A stretch of 64,000 nucleotides of DNA from positions 63,000,904 through 63,064,903 of the forward strand of contig CM055097.1 of assembly GCA_029204225.1 (NCBI GenBank), in the 5' to 3' direction. How positions within the stretch are numbered: the stretch's first letter is position 1; every line of letters begins with the position of its first letter. A program made the position numbers and the translations under genes. This DNA comes from Diphasiastrum complanatum. Lineage: Eukaryota > Streptophyta > Lycopodiopsida > Lycopodiales > Lycopodiaceae. Below, in pieces: positions 52,337 through 64,000 of the stretch. The notes beneath the pieces were generated by a model. The model ran no database searches. It was given only the letters and a program-made list of their open reading frames with translations, and was not told where the DNA came from.

Positions 52337-53365
52337 ATGGCATCTGTAGGAGATTTTCTCTTTGAAGCTAGTGAGAGACTAGACACCTTCAACTATTCAA
52401 TTTGGAAGAATAGGATAGAATCCTTGTTGATTCTCTATGGTGTAATGGACATTGTATCAGGAATTGAAGTTGAACCTGAAGCTTATGATGAGGCTCAGAG
52501 ATTCAAGAAGAGAGCAAGAATTGCTCTTCATATCATCAAGATCAATATCTCTGATGAGATGTTGAGAGAAATAAGTTTATGCTCCTTAGCCAAGGAGGCT
52601 TGGAATATCCTTAAGTCAATTCATGAAGCAAAGATCACATCAAGACTTTCTACTCTTAGAAATCAGATCTTTTCTAGTTTTCAAAGAGTTGATGAAAGTG
52701 CTTCAAGTTTTGTAATGAGAGTTAAAGATCTTCACAGAGAGATATCATGCATAGGTGATACTCTAGAGAACCGTGAACTAGTTCAAGTAGTCCTTAATGG
52801 ACTTAGGAAAGAGTATGCAAATTTTGTGCAATCTTATGCTATCAGGAAGGAGCTACTATCTTTGGAGGCTCTGCATGATGTTCTTATTGCTGAAGAATGC
52901 AGGCAAAAGAACAAGCTGCTGAAGATCAACACACTTTCAAGGAAGGATGGTGGCAAAGCTTACTTTGCCAAGATCAAGTCAAGAGGGAGGAGCAAGAACA
53001 GTTTTTCTCAAGCCTTCACCAAGGACAAATCAAAGGACAAGGCAAAGAACAAAGACTATGGAGGAGTAGAAGATGATTTAACTCATTCTTCTAACATCAA
53101 GAAGAAGATTCAAGAAGATCAAGCCAATGTTATCATAGAAGACTTACATGCAAGTTGTGGAGAGGCATCTCTCATGATGTCTAGTTTCTCCTCTTCACCC
53201 TCTAGTGATGTATCATGGTATATTGATAGTGGTGCATCATCACACATGAGTTGCACTAAAAGTTCTTTTGTTTCTCTAGAACCTTTTCAAGAACTTAAAG
53301 ATTCAATATACACAGCTGTTGTGATGCATGTGCAATTGAAGGAGTTGGAAGTTGTTCCTTGAAAC
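52337..53365 (+). pseudogene. Copia gag-protease fragment
   Basis: An open frame starts MASVGDFLFEASERLDTFNY and has the same gag blocks as the element at 21 kb (FKKRARIALHIIKINIS, ELVQVVLNGLRKEYANFVQ). Where that element has a zinc knuckle, this one has only a Lys-rich linker. The protease active site YIDSGASSHMS is intact. A frameshift near 53325 ends the frame early; in the right frame it continues CAIEGVGSCSLKRG, then Copia similarity ends at about 53365, where the non-Copia RT unit begins. Confidence 0.8.
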
Positions 53366-53397
53366 GTGGTGGGATGTGCTAATATGCTCTTGAGTAA
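53366..53397 (+). repeat. 32-bp direct repeat, left copy
   Basis: Identical over all 32 bases to 55980-56011. The left copy lies exactly where Copia similarity stops and the RT unit starts. Confidence 0.95.
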
Positions 53398-53418
53398 TAG
53401 TGATTGCCATTGCTAATA

Positions 53419-54960
53419 ATTTGTATATGAGATTGTTATGGAACATGCTCTGATTTGCAAAGATGCTGTAACAAGCTTTTTGAAAAATACCAAGTTGCTA
53501 CATGGAAAAAGTGTTATGAATAAAAAACTTACAAATGCCATTGATGAGCGGAATTGGATTACTACCAATCTATATGTGAATGGTGTGGATAAGGCTCAAC
53601 ATAGCCCATGTTTTATGTGCATCTATTTTGTAAGAAATCTGGCTTTTGTAAGATTGTCGAGTCCAGATTTTGTCCCGTTTCCAAAAGAAAATGATAATAC
53701 ACTAGACATGGCTATGATTGAGATCCGAGAACATTTACTACTAAAATACCTGATTTTCTAATAGAAAAAGAAGAACTACCTTTCTTACTTTGTACTTTCA
53801 AAGCACATAAAAATGCGTTCAGATGGATTACAAATGCACGTGACTGCTATTTTTCTGAAGTGGCCACATTTATTTTTGGAGCTCTTGGTATGCTGACTCC
53901 TCTCCTTATGGAGAGAGCAGGCCTTAAGGCAACTTCATACTGGAGTATCCTAAATGTGGATACTAACCTATTTTGGCAGTGCGATTCATCCACCAAATTT
54001 TATCTTAATGTGCCTAACAAAATCACTTCGATGTGGTCTACTGACATCGCAAAATGCTATGAAAATATTCCTCTTAATGGTCCTAATGAGCTTAAAATAA
54101 TAATATGAAGAATGATAGGGTATGCATTCAAGTCTTGTAAAAACAAAAAACTTGCCTATCAATGGAAATCGAGCCTTAAGCAATTTGATTGGAAATGGGT
54201 TACTAATCAAACTGATAATTGGACTGTGATTGACATGGAACCTCTTTGCCAATATAATGATATACCAATTGACAATTGCATAGTAAGATTAGGAAACAAG
54301 ACTTGGAAACAAGTCTGTGGTATTCCTATGGGTTTTGCCTGCTCCCCTACATGGTGTAACTGGTATCTGTCATTCTTTGAATTACATTTTATGAAAAGGC
54401 TTGCCAGACTTGGAAAGGTGGAATACCTACGTGCCTTCAAGCATACTTTCCGTTATATTGATGATATTTGTTTCATAAACAATACAGATGCTCTTGTATT
54501 TCTAGACAAGGAGCAACCTCGTGTCGATGATAATGCCTTATGGATCTATTCCTTGGAGTACCTCACTATAGAAAATGAAGACGCTTCGGAGAACATGGTC
54601 AATTTTATGAATGTTACCACTACCTTTGATTCTCTTTCAGGTAAATTTCATATGAGAAAATTTGACAAGCGAAAAGAACTTCCGTTTTCGTTTTTTCAGT
54701 ATATACACGTAGCTGCAAATAGGCCGATTATGAACTCATATAAAGTTATTATTGCTCAAATTATTGCTGCGATGTATTGTTGTAGTGAACAAAATACTTT
54801 TATGGATGAGGTTGGAAACATTGTTCTTGCTTGACAAAGTAATGGCTTCATGAGAGAAAAATTATATGAGATTATAAGCAACCTATTCTTACACAATTTG
54901 TTCCCTGGACTCAAGTTTACTTTACCAAAAAATGCTAAATTTCTTTTGGTGGGCAGTTAG
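53419..54960 (+). pseudogene. Reverse transcriptase of a non-LTR, Penelope-like type (broken)
   Basis: Three plus-strand segments read as one protein with a frameshift near 53735 and in-frame TGA codons at 54106 and 54832. Order of features: an N-terminal part with ICKDAVTSFLKN (53452); F-x-A-H-K-x-x-x-x-R-W-I-T (53797-53832), like the K-x-H-K...R-x-I block before RT motif A; motif A WSTDIAKCYENIPL (Asp at 54043); motif B GIPMGFACSPTWCNWYL (from 54319); motif C FRYIDDICF (Asp pair 54460-54465); then FDKRKELPFSFFQYIH (54661 on) and a thumb-like end to 54960. R-Y-I-D-D and the later DKR block are seen in Penelope-like and related reverse transcriptases, not in Copia or Gypsy. No GIY-YIG endonuclease is visible downstream. 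The family name is an inference; a related, undescribed RT group is possible. Confidence 0.7.
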
Positions 54961-55025
54961 CACTCCATCTCAAGGGTGCTAACTGCTCCCTGAGAAACTT
55001 TGCTAGCTGTGGGTATGGTTGGTGG

Positions 55026-55979
<954 letters not shown>

Positions 55980-56011
55980 GTGGTGGGATGTGCTAATATG
56001 CTCTTGAGTAA
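55980..56011 (+). repeat. 32-bp direct repeat, right copy
   Basis: Partner of 53366-53397; the 2,614-bp period encloses the RT pseudogene and both CT arrays. Flanking bases differ on both sides. Confidence 0.95.
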
Positions 56012-57004
56012 GCTAGCTATTGATAATGACTCTGTTAGGCTTCAAGAATACTCTATACTTAATCCAATACTTTCGATGTGAATGCCTTAGCACGTGGGTG
56101 ATTCATTTAAGCAGCTGAAGATGGATAGTTCACAAGAGATGACTTCAACTCTCATTCAGGTATGACGATTTACAGAATATCACGAATACGGTGGGTGACC
56201 TAACTTGGTTCCATGATTTTACTCATGAATTTATGATGATTTGCAGACCTTGCGCGTAGAGTTTTTTTAAGTGATACAAAGTATAGGCTGATCCTGCATG
56301 CGCAGTAGATAACATGGGCATGAGTTAATTTTTTTTTTCTCTACATCCAATGTCCAGTTAATATAAGTAAAATCAAATAATTATATAGAGCTCGACCATG
56401 GTACACTTGAATGGCATGGATTTGCCCAAGTTGTTCGGTGCTTGGACTCCCGGTAAACTGATACGGGAGGCTTGTGGGGGCTAGCATAGCACGGTGGTGC
56501 TCTAGTACCTAGCGCTGTGACCATCGCCCAGTCTTTGTCCATCTGTGTAATAAAAGATAGCTACTTACATGAAGAATGTATATGTGAAATTAATACGTTC
56601 TTTTTGCTCCTTTACTGATCAGTATGGCGTCTGCCCTGATACGGTTTCGTTAAAAGGGCAGAACATATTGCTAAGTTATGAAATGAATGATTGGGAAGAT
56701 TGGACATATTTGTTTTTAATGCAACCTAGCTGATAAAGTAGTGAATCTTGTTTCGAACATGAATAACAACTGATGCTCAGCTATGACACCCCTCTTCCTC
56801 ACGCGACTAACTTATGCAGTTTTGTTGTGTGGGATGGTGGCAGGTAACAGTTGGGTGTATTAAAACTTGCTTCACGTTATGGTACTCTCTGTACTGTTAA
56901 ACTTTATACAACTATATTTTTACCTGTTATGCTATAAATTGAAGGGTTCAAAGAATTTGGTCTTGACTTGTCAAGAGGGACTATGTGAAATCTTGTTACT
57001 CACA

Positions 57005-57072
<68 letters not shown>

Positions 57073-57403
57073 GTGGTTAAGGTAGATAGTTGATTTAACA
57101 TATATATGGATGAAGTTTTGATGTTTCAAGGTAGGTTAGAAGTTAGGATCTGCTTCTTTGTGTTCTTGTTTGGAAATGTAAATGTTTTAGATAGGCTTTG
57201 ATCTGCTTTGTCTTATTTTTTTTCTTGGCATTTCTTTGTTGTAAATAGCTTTTTAGTTCTTGATTTTTGCATGTTTTTGGGTTCTTGTTTGGTTGGTTTC
57301 CTGCTGGATTCATGAAGAGTTGGTTTCTTGATTGGTTTTTGGGTTGAGGGTCTTTAATGCAAGCTTAAGGTTCGAGCTCGGTGGGAAGGGTGAAGGCGGA
57401 AAA
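56012..57403. other. Unassigned region with one CT array
   Basis: No coding sequence recognised. A poly-T tract lies near 56330 and the right part is T-rich. The CT array at 57007-57067 is listed separately. Confidence 0.4.
57007..57067. repeat. (CT)n microsatellite, 61 bp
   Basis: Uninterrupted CT array. Confidence 0.98.
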
Positions 57404-58012
57404 TGTCAAGATTCAGAGTTTAAGGACTTAATTTGATCTACAAATGATCACAAAGAGTGATTGGCAGCTTGGGATCTTGATCTATATCAAGACTAGCTTC
57501 CAAATCTAGCTTGTACTTGACAATCTTTGTGATTCCAAGCAAGAACAATCAAGAAATGATGATCCACGACTTCACACGTGTTTAGTTATAATTTACTAAG
57601 CATTCATCCACAAAGAAAGTGCTAAAGAGAGTGAAAACACCATGATTGCTACAGAAACCAATGTTTCTCATCATTAGGTTCACAATGGATCCATCATGGA
57701 TCAAATACACAATCACCATAATCTCTCTCTAAGCTGCATCCAACACGTGTGGGACAGCTCATTGTACTTATCCATATCCACTTTGGATAAGATCTATCAA
57801 GTTTGCCACATCATCCATTGGTGGTTTGTGTTGGCCTTCTAGATTCCTACAATCTAGGACCTAACTCCTATAATTTAGGAGATGTCATATTTGACTCAAA
57901 CGAAAGCTAATCAAAATGGATTTGAATATTACAAGTGTCATTTCACACGTGTGGATTCACATAGATGCCAAATACATAAAAAAGCCCATGTGAAAATTGC
58001 TAAATTCTAACA
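57404..58012 (-). repeat. Candidate 3' LTR of minus-strand Copia
   Basis: On the minus strand it starts TGTTAGAATTTAGC right after the pol end and may finish ...CTTGACA at 57404. It holds three ACACGTGT motifs (57573-57582, 57743-57750, 57944-57953), echoing the G-box palindrome in the 19.8-kb Copia LTR. The left boundary is uncertain because there is no partner LTR in the window. Confidence 0.5.
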
Positions 58013-58084
58013 CTCAATTTTTACATGATACATCTATAGTACATTTATCTACAACTCCTAAAGCTGATCTTTACTTGATAAATT

Positions 58085-58838
58085 AAGCCTTTGGCAAGGC
58101 TTTAGTGAGTAGATTAGCAAGGCAATCTGAAGAAGACACATGATGTAGCTTAATCTCCTTTGCTTGAATCTTTTCCCTCACAAAATGGTGAGCAATCTCT
58201 ATGTGCTTGCTCCTTGCATGGAATGTGGGATTGGTTGCTAATGCTTGGCTTGATTGGTTGTCACAATATATTATTGGCTACTCCTCGGCCTTCATGACTT
58301 GCAACTCCACCAAAAGCCTCTTCAAACATAAGATCGCCTTTGTTGTTGATGTTAGTGCCCTGTATTCCGACTCGGTTGAAGATAGAGAAATAGTATCTTG
58401 CTTTTTGGAAAGCCAAGACACTATGCCATTGCAAAGAAAGGTAACAAAAGCACTTGTGGACCTCCTATCCACTTTATCACCTTCAAAATCAGCATCCGAA
58501 TATGCCCTCAAGACAAGATTATATCCATCATACAAAATGCCAAAGTTCTTGGTGGCCGAGATGTACCTCAACACCCTTTTTGCATTTTTCCAATGACAAA
58601 CTAATGGATTTTGCATAGATTGGCTTAGTTTACCCACACTATAACTTAGATCAGGCCTAGTTATAGTAAGATAGATCAAGGAGCCTACAAGTCTTCTATA
58701 TATTGTGATATCCTCAAATGATGCTTCATCATCACTATTAGAAACTTTTACATTTTGCTCCATAGGAGTTTCTACTCCTTAAAAATCTTCCATTTCAAAC
58801 TTTTCTAGAATAGAAGAAGCATATTTTATTCGACCCTG
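58085..58838 (-). pseudogene. Copia RT end and RNase H, minus strand
   Basis: Minus-strand blocks are IKYASSILEKF, YRRLVGSLIYLTITRPDLSY, HWKNAKRVLRYI, AYSDADFEGDKVDRRSTSAF, SWLSKKQDTISLSSTESEYRA and, after a single in-frame TAG at 58275-58277, PIIYCDNQSSQALATNP and LTKALPK. The only lesions seen are this stop and one near 58780. The upstream part of pol is cut at 58838 by the next element. Confidence 0.85.
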
Positions 58839-59285
58839 GAAACAAAGCATCTATTTGAATATTAACCATTAGATATCTTAAACAATTAGATATCTGCTGT
58901 TACAGAATTAAAAGGCCAAAAGACCTGTCCTGTAGCAATATAAATACATGTGCACTACTCGTTGTAACTAGCTCTTAGACACTCAAACTGAAGAGGTCCT
59001 CAGACTCACTCAATCAGAGACACAACAACAAGATAAGAAAACAAGGAATGTATATTGATGATTCAGATTCAGAGTTATAAAAATTCGTTTTTGATCAATA
59101 GTTTCTTATTGTCTAAAATTGTCTAAAGTTGTCTCTTAATTTCGCACGCTTATTCAATCGAGGCAAAAATTGTTCTATTAGTACATTGATCATAAACAGA
59201 CCTGATTAAAGACACTAATATTAGTTTGATTACTTCAAAGTTTCATCGTGTTCTTTGAGAAAGAATTGTTATCATTTTCCTACAG
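58839..59285 (+). repeat. Probable 5' LTR end of plus-strand Copia
   Basis: A TATA-like tataaata (58939-58946) and an A-rich leader precede tggtatcagagc at 59286-59297, the Met-tRNA primer site. The LTR start is not defined; the 3' LTR begins TGTAGAACACC at 61894, which I could not match here. Confidence 0.45.
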
Positions 59286-59399
59286 TGGTATCAGAGCGAG
59301 TTAGAGTCGATACAGTGGTATCTTTGCACCCCTCTTAGCATTCTTCATACATCCATCAGCAAGCCGCATTTGGAGTTATTCAGAAAATTAAAAATGTCA

Positions 59400-59930
59400 C
59401 TCATATTGAAGGGCGAAGGTCTATGACAATAGGTGAACCAATAGAGGAGAAGCCAGTAGCTACTCCTAGCAAAGAACTTTGAGAATGGAGTTTAAAAAAT
59501 GACAAAGCTATAACAATTATTGCGTCTTTAGTGCATGACGATATAATTCTAGATCTTACATCAATTTTGAATGCAAAATATTTATGGGAAGAATTGCAAA
59601 CCAAGAATGAGACTCGATCTTGTAATCAGATCATGTTCTTGGAAGACCAATTAACTTACTACAGTGGGACAACAAAGACCTGACCACATTTGTACGAAAT
59701 ATTAAAGAACTGTTTATTTCTTTGCAGAATTCTGATGCTGAAAATGCAATTTCAAAGGAAAAACAACTTAGTTATTTTCTTCAAGCCCTACCCAGGTCAT
59801 TCCACACAACTCGAGCCTTATTGGCAAAAGATGCGACAATGACACTTCAAAAGGCGATAGACGGAGTTAAAGAGGAAGAAGTCGAAGCCAAATCTAGCAT
59901 ATGTTTGAACATTTGGATGCGCAATGTGTA
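59400..59930 (+). pseudogene. Copia gag fragment
   Basis: Blocks are KNDKAITIIASLVHDDIILDL, SILNAKYLWEELQTKNETR and, in an open stretch from 59722, KEKQLSYFLQALPRSFHTTR. These are the middle and end of Copia gag; two frame changes are visible. Confidence 0.65.
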
Positions 59931-59939
59931 GCACATACT

Positions 59940-61312
59940 AGACAAGCTGAGAAAGAAATTCGATGAAAAGACAGAACAAGGTTTTTTGGTAGGATTCGAG
60001 TTACATTTGTCATACCTGAAACGGGCAAGATAAAAATTGTTCGAGATGTTAAATTTGATGAGTCAAAATTCATAGTAGACAGTGATCTAGTCGGCTATGA
60101 AATTCTCACAAACTATTATGAGCTACCAATGACGACAGAAGTAAAACAAGTAGAAGATGAAAGAGAATTACCAGATTCAGAGGGAGGTCAAGATCGAGTA
60201 CCTGACAGACTCGAATCACCAGTTCGAATTCCAGCAGAAAAGGTCGAATCAGAATCGAACTCAAAACCTACAGAATCGGATTCGAAACCATTTGTCAGAA
60301 GATCTGACAGACAATGAAAACCACCAGAAAGGTATGGTCAGGATGTTTTTAATACAGCCATCGAATTTTGTGGTTTCTCTTACGAATCTCAAACATTCGA
60401 GAAAGCTGTTGATGGACTAGATAAAGATTGCTGGATTCAAGCAATGGAGGATGAAATGTCGTCCATGTAGAAGAACAATGTATGGACACTTGTACCTATT
60501 CCTGATGGCAGAAACCAGTCAAATGCAAGTGGATCTACAAGATCAAAACAGGTCCTGATGGAGAGAACATCAGATACAAAGCAATGTTGATTGCTAAAGG
60601 ATTTTCGCAAAAGTATGGAATTGACTACACTGATACTTTCTCACCGATAGTCAAACATATATCAATTTGCTTGTTATTCGCGTATGCAGTGGCTCATGAT
60701 CTGAAAATCCATATTGTGGATGATAAGACTGCTTTCTTGCATGCAGAATTGGAAGAAGACTTATTCATGGACCAACCACTTGGTTTTGTAAGCCAAGAAT
60801 ATCTAGAATACCATGAGTAAAAGCATTTACGGTCTGAAACAAGCAGCAAGACAATGGTATAGAAAAAAGGACAAAACACTACGTTCCTTGGGCTTCAACC
60901 CTCTATTTGCTAAATCAAATGTCTATATCAAGCATGTCCAAAATGAAATAATCATTCTAGCTGTCTATGTTGATGACATGAGAAATAAGTTAATTTTAGA
61001 TGTCTAGGAGAAGCTAAAATCTATCTAGGCTTGCAGATCCAAAGAGACTTTGAAGATGGTAAGTTGTATCTTCACAAACAAAAGTACACTCGAAAAATCA
61101 TTGAAGACTTCAACATGCTCGAATGCAAAGGTGTGAATTCTCTTATGATACCTAGAACAATACTGAACAAGGCAGATTGTCCACAGACTCTTGAGGAAGA
61201 GGAACGAATGGCCAAAACACCCTATCGTAGGCTGGTTGGATCATTGTTATATCTAGCAGACAACACCAAACCTGATAATAGCATTTGCAATATACAAGCT
61301 GAGCCAATATAA
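59940..61312 (+). pseudogene. Copia integrase tail and RT, broken
   Basis: The integrase tail is FDEKTEQGFLVGF and IPETGKIKIVRDVKFDESKF, followed by a Ser/Glu-rich linker. RT pieces are WIQAMEDEMSSM, MLIAKGFSQKYGIDYTDTF, HIVDDKTAFLHAELEED (motif A), SIYGLKQAARQWY and IILAVYVDDM (motif C). The frame then shifts near 61005 into YLGLQIQRDFEDGKLYLHKQK. At least five stops or frameshifts. Confidence 0.8.
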
Positions 61313-61880
61313 TCAAAACCTAGGATTGTTGCATTGGAAGTTAGCAAAGAGAGTATCACAATATCTCTAGGAAACGAAAGACCATGGATTGTATTATTCA
61401 AAGGAAGCTGGATTTCACATCGAATCTTATAGTGACGCAAGCTGGGCATCCACGAAGGATGATAACAAAAGTATTTCAAGAGGGTTGTACTCTAGTATCT
61501 GGTGCATCCATACTCTAGATAAGCAAGAAGCAAACAACAGTAGCTCAATCTTCATGTGAAACGGAATATGTAGCCGCAGCCAAGATGGCAAACGAGCTGA
61601 TCAACAAATATTGGAAGGATTTGATGAATCTATTTCTAAACCTTATGTCTTGTTAATGGATAACACTTCAGCAATCTATCTTACGAAAGATCTTGTATTT
61701 CACTCAAAAAGAAACACATAGCTATCAAGTATCATGTAATTCAGGATTGGTCGAGAAGAAGATACAGAAGACAGTCTTCATATCCAAAGAGAAAATGACA
61801 ACTGATATCTTTACATAGCCATTCAGTAAAGCTTTGTTCGAGAAGCAGCGAAGAAGATTGGGATTAATCCAACTACCCAC
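61313..61880 (+). pseudogene. Copia RNase H remnant
   Basis: Recognisable blocks across frames: HWKLAKRVSQYL, ESYSDASWASTKDD, CETEYVAAA near 61558 and VLLMDNTSAIYLTKD near 61650. Strongly decayed. Confidence 0.6.
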
Positions 61881-61893
61881 TTTGAGAGGGAGC

Positions 61894-62602
61894 TGTAGAA
61901 CACCTAATTAGACAGATCTCGATTCTACTAACAAAGTGCGCAGTTTACTTGACAAAGGATGAGAAAGAAATGAACAAGAACTTGAAAGATTCACAAAAGA
62001 TTCTTGAAGGATTCGCAAAATTTATCTTTCTTAAAACTTCAGCCATCTTTAGCAAGGATTTGGAGGATTACCAATGCTAGAGCATGCTAGATTGATCTCT
62101 ACTCAAAAATCAGCATTTTTGCATGTGTAGAATTGATCTTTTGTAGGTCAAAACTCAATATAGGGTTAGATACTCGATCAATTCCGATTTCACACTTGGC
62201 TTACTGGAATTAGATGATTTTTGGTGCATTAGGAAGGTCTCATTGGATTCTACAAGAAGATATACCAAGTTTCTAAAAATTGCATGTAGAATTTGAGATA
62301 TTCAATTTTTTGTTATTTTGTCAAAACCCTAATTTTGATTGGATCTCTAGTTTGTGAGGTTACTGAACTTCATTTGAGTGTGTTTCAATCTTAGGAAGTG
62401 ACAAGAATCATTAGATTGAGGATAGATCATAGGTTGATCAAGATTTCACTATTCTATGTGTTGATTTTCTAGTTAGAAGTGCTAGAAGAGATTTGAGAGG
62501 TTCCATATCTTTGTGATTTCTTCTTGAGTTCATTTGTTGACATTCAAGAGAGTGCTTTGTGCATTGGAACAGGTTGAAAGAAGAAGATCAGGTCACTTCA
62601 AC
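61894..62602 (+). other. Copia 3' LTR start and leader of the next Copia
   Basis: TGTAGAACACC at 61894 follows a purine tract, so an LTR begins here, but its end is not clear. The right part is the leader of the Copia whose gag starts at 62603. No gene. Confidence 0.4.
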
Positions 62603-64000
62603 ATGGCTACAAGTGGAGGCTTTATGTTGGAGAGCAATGATAGGCTTACCTCAATCAACTATTCTACTTGAAAGGTGAGGATGGAGTCCTTATTGGAGAT
62701 GAATGAGTTGATGGAGATTGTTGTAGGTTTGGAGGAGAGACCAGCAACTCAACAAGATCAAGTGAGGTATGACAAGAGAGCAAAGAAAGCTCTACACATG
62801 ATCAAGATGAATGTTACCAATTAACTTCTCAAGGAAGTTGGTAAGTGCACATCATCTTTGGAGGCTTGGGAAGCTTTGAAGAAGCTTTATGAATCCAAGT
62901 CTACATCAAGAGTGCTTACTCAGGAGGCAAATCTTTCAAAGTTTGCAAAAGAAGGAAGAGAGTACTCATGCTTTTGTTTTGAGGGTTAAGGCATTCAATG
63001 ATGAGTTAGCATGTATTGATGAAAGCATTAAGGAGGTAGAGCTTGTTCAAGTTATACTTAATAGCTTGTTGGATGATCATGCTAATCTTGTTCAAAGTTT
63101 TGCTATTCGAAAGACTTTGTCAAGTATTGTGGATTTGCAAGAGATCTTGGTGAATGAGGAGTATAGGCTTCAATCAAGAGGAGGTGGATCTACATCAACA
63201 TCTCATTATGAAGAGGATGCTATGTTCATCAAAGGCAAGTTCAAGGGCAAAGGCAAAGGCAAGTGGTCTAAAGGGCAAGATCAAGGTGAGACTTCTTCTT
63301 TTGGCAAAAAGAAAGATAAGTCTAAGTTGAAATGCTTTTATTGTGGAATCAAAGGGCATTTTGCAAATGAATGTTTGAAGAAGCAAAGAGATGAAGGTAG
63401 CAAGCAAATCAACTTTACTACTAATGATGAGGGTCTAGGTGGTGGTGATTCTCTTTTGATATGTTCATCAAGTCCAATATCAAGTGAAGGTGACAAAGAT
63501 TCATGGTGGATTGATAGTGGAGCTAGTTCACACATGACTAGTCACAAGGAGTTCTTTACTTCTTTGGTCACTTATGATGGAGCCAAGAAAGCAATTCACA
63601 TGGCCAATGGTGGTGAGTGTGTGATTGAAGGTATTGGTTCAATTCCTATTTGTCTCTCTACTAATAGGAAAGCAAGACTTGATGGTGTTCTTTACATTCC
63701 TTCACTTTCAAAGAATTTGTTAAGTGTTGGTCAAATGATAAAGAAAGGATACATGGTAAAGTTTGGTGGTGATGCTTGTTTCATTACAAAGGAAGAAATC
63801 TTGGTTGCTAGGGGCAATAGACAAGGTAGACTTTTCAAGCTTGATGCTTTTGTTATGGCTAACAAAAAGGATGAAATGGAAAAGGAGATTGGTCTCAACT
63901 TTCCAAAGTTACCTTTTAGCATCAATAAGATTGGTGGATCTTATGCAAAGTCTAACAAGCTTCCTTATGCTAGATCTAGGTCAAGATCTAATATGCTTCT
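62603..64000 (+). pseudogene. Copia gag-protease, runs off the window
   Basis: Starts MATSGGFMLESNDRLTSINYS. Stops at about 62669 (TGA) and 62822 (TAA) and a two-base frameshift near 62921 interrupt gag. After that the frame is open to the window edge with ELVQVILNSLLDDHANLVQ, the zinc knuckle CFYCGIKGHFANEC, the intact protease site WWIDSGASSHM and VLYIPSLSKNLLSVG. It is a relative of the Copia at 21 kb, and unlike that element it keeps the catalytic Asp and a CCHC knuckle. Integrase and RT, if present, lie outside the window. Confidence 0.85.

Larger units (their letters stand above)
59286..61893 (+). mobile_element. Deleted Ty1/Copia element
   Basis: The primer site is followed by a gag piece, then a direct jump into the region after integrase, then RT and RNase H, then the purine tract tttgagagggagc (61881-61893). 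Protease and the integrase core are missing, which points to a large internal deletion near 59930. Many stops. Confidence 0.75.

Noticed and set aside
58201-58604. Plus-strand frames over 58.2-58.6 kb
   Set aside because: They are the antisense shadow of the minus-strand Copia RNase H, which has all expected motifs.

Overview
The window is nuclear DNA from a land plant with a large, repeat-rich genome. A seed-free plant such as a fern is possible, but nothing here proves the lineage. The evidence is a plant-type endo-1,4-beta-xylanase gene (three CBM22 modules plus a GH10 domain) with very long introns, surrounded by Ty1/Copia and Ty3/Gypsy LTR retrotransposons in all stages of decay and by several (GA/CT)n arrays of 120-135 bp. 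I see no bacterial operons, rRNA, convincing tRNA or CRISPR.

Layout. 0.5-1.85 kb holds a minus-strand Gypsy fragment (protease plus zinc knuckle). 2.6-10.1 kb is a longer minus-strand Gypsy element of the same family (gag, protease, RT, integrase) with about 2.6 kb of extra coding-like sequence beyond pol. Its leader follows, then an (AG)64 array. 12.3-15.8 kb is a decayed plus-strand Copia. 15.8-16.5 kb is a probable LTR rich in palindromes. 17.66-48.16 kb is the xylanase gene on the plus strand. Its six coding exons splice in phase into an intact 903-residue protein, and a probable 5' UTR exon lies 7.6 kb upstream of the ATG. Its introns hold a young non-autonomous Copia with 701-bp LTRs and a TTTAT target duplication (19.76-24.33 kb), old Copia and Gypsy pieces (27.5-33.9 kb), an inverted pair of chromovirus-type Gypsy copies (34.8-36.1 kb minus, 37.0-41.7 kb plus) and a repeat field (42.4-45.1 kb).

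Downstream, 48.2-52.3 kb has no recognisable gene. 52.3-53.4 kb is a Copia gag-protease fragment. Directly after it, at 53.4-55.0 kb, lies a broken reverse transcriptase gene that is neither Copia nor Gypsy. It carries RYIDD and DKR-x-x-LPF signatures resembling Penelope-like or related non-LTR reverse transcriptases, and an exact 32-bp direct repeat brackets it. 57.4-58.8 kb is the 3' end of a minus-strand Copia. 58.9-61.9 kb is a plus-strand Copia with large internal deletions. 62.6 kb to the window end is the gag-protease part of another Copia.

Only the xylanase looks like a functional host gene; it would act on xylan in the cell wall. The element genes belong to separate, mostly dead mobile elements. 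The most notable points are the non-Copia/non-Gypsy RT, the young Copia whose single long reading frame has a changed protease active site and an unrecognised C-terminal half, the Gypsy accessory reading frames, a GC-AG intron in the xylanase gene, and a snap-back inverted duplication inside a Gypsy RT.
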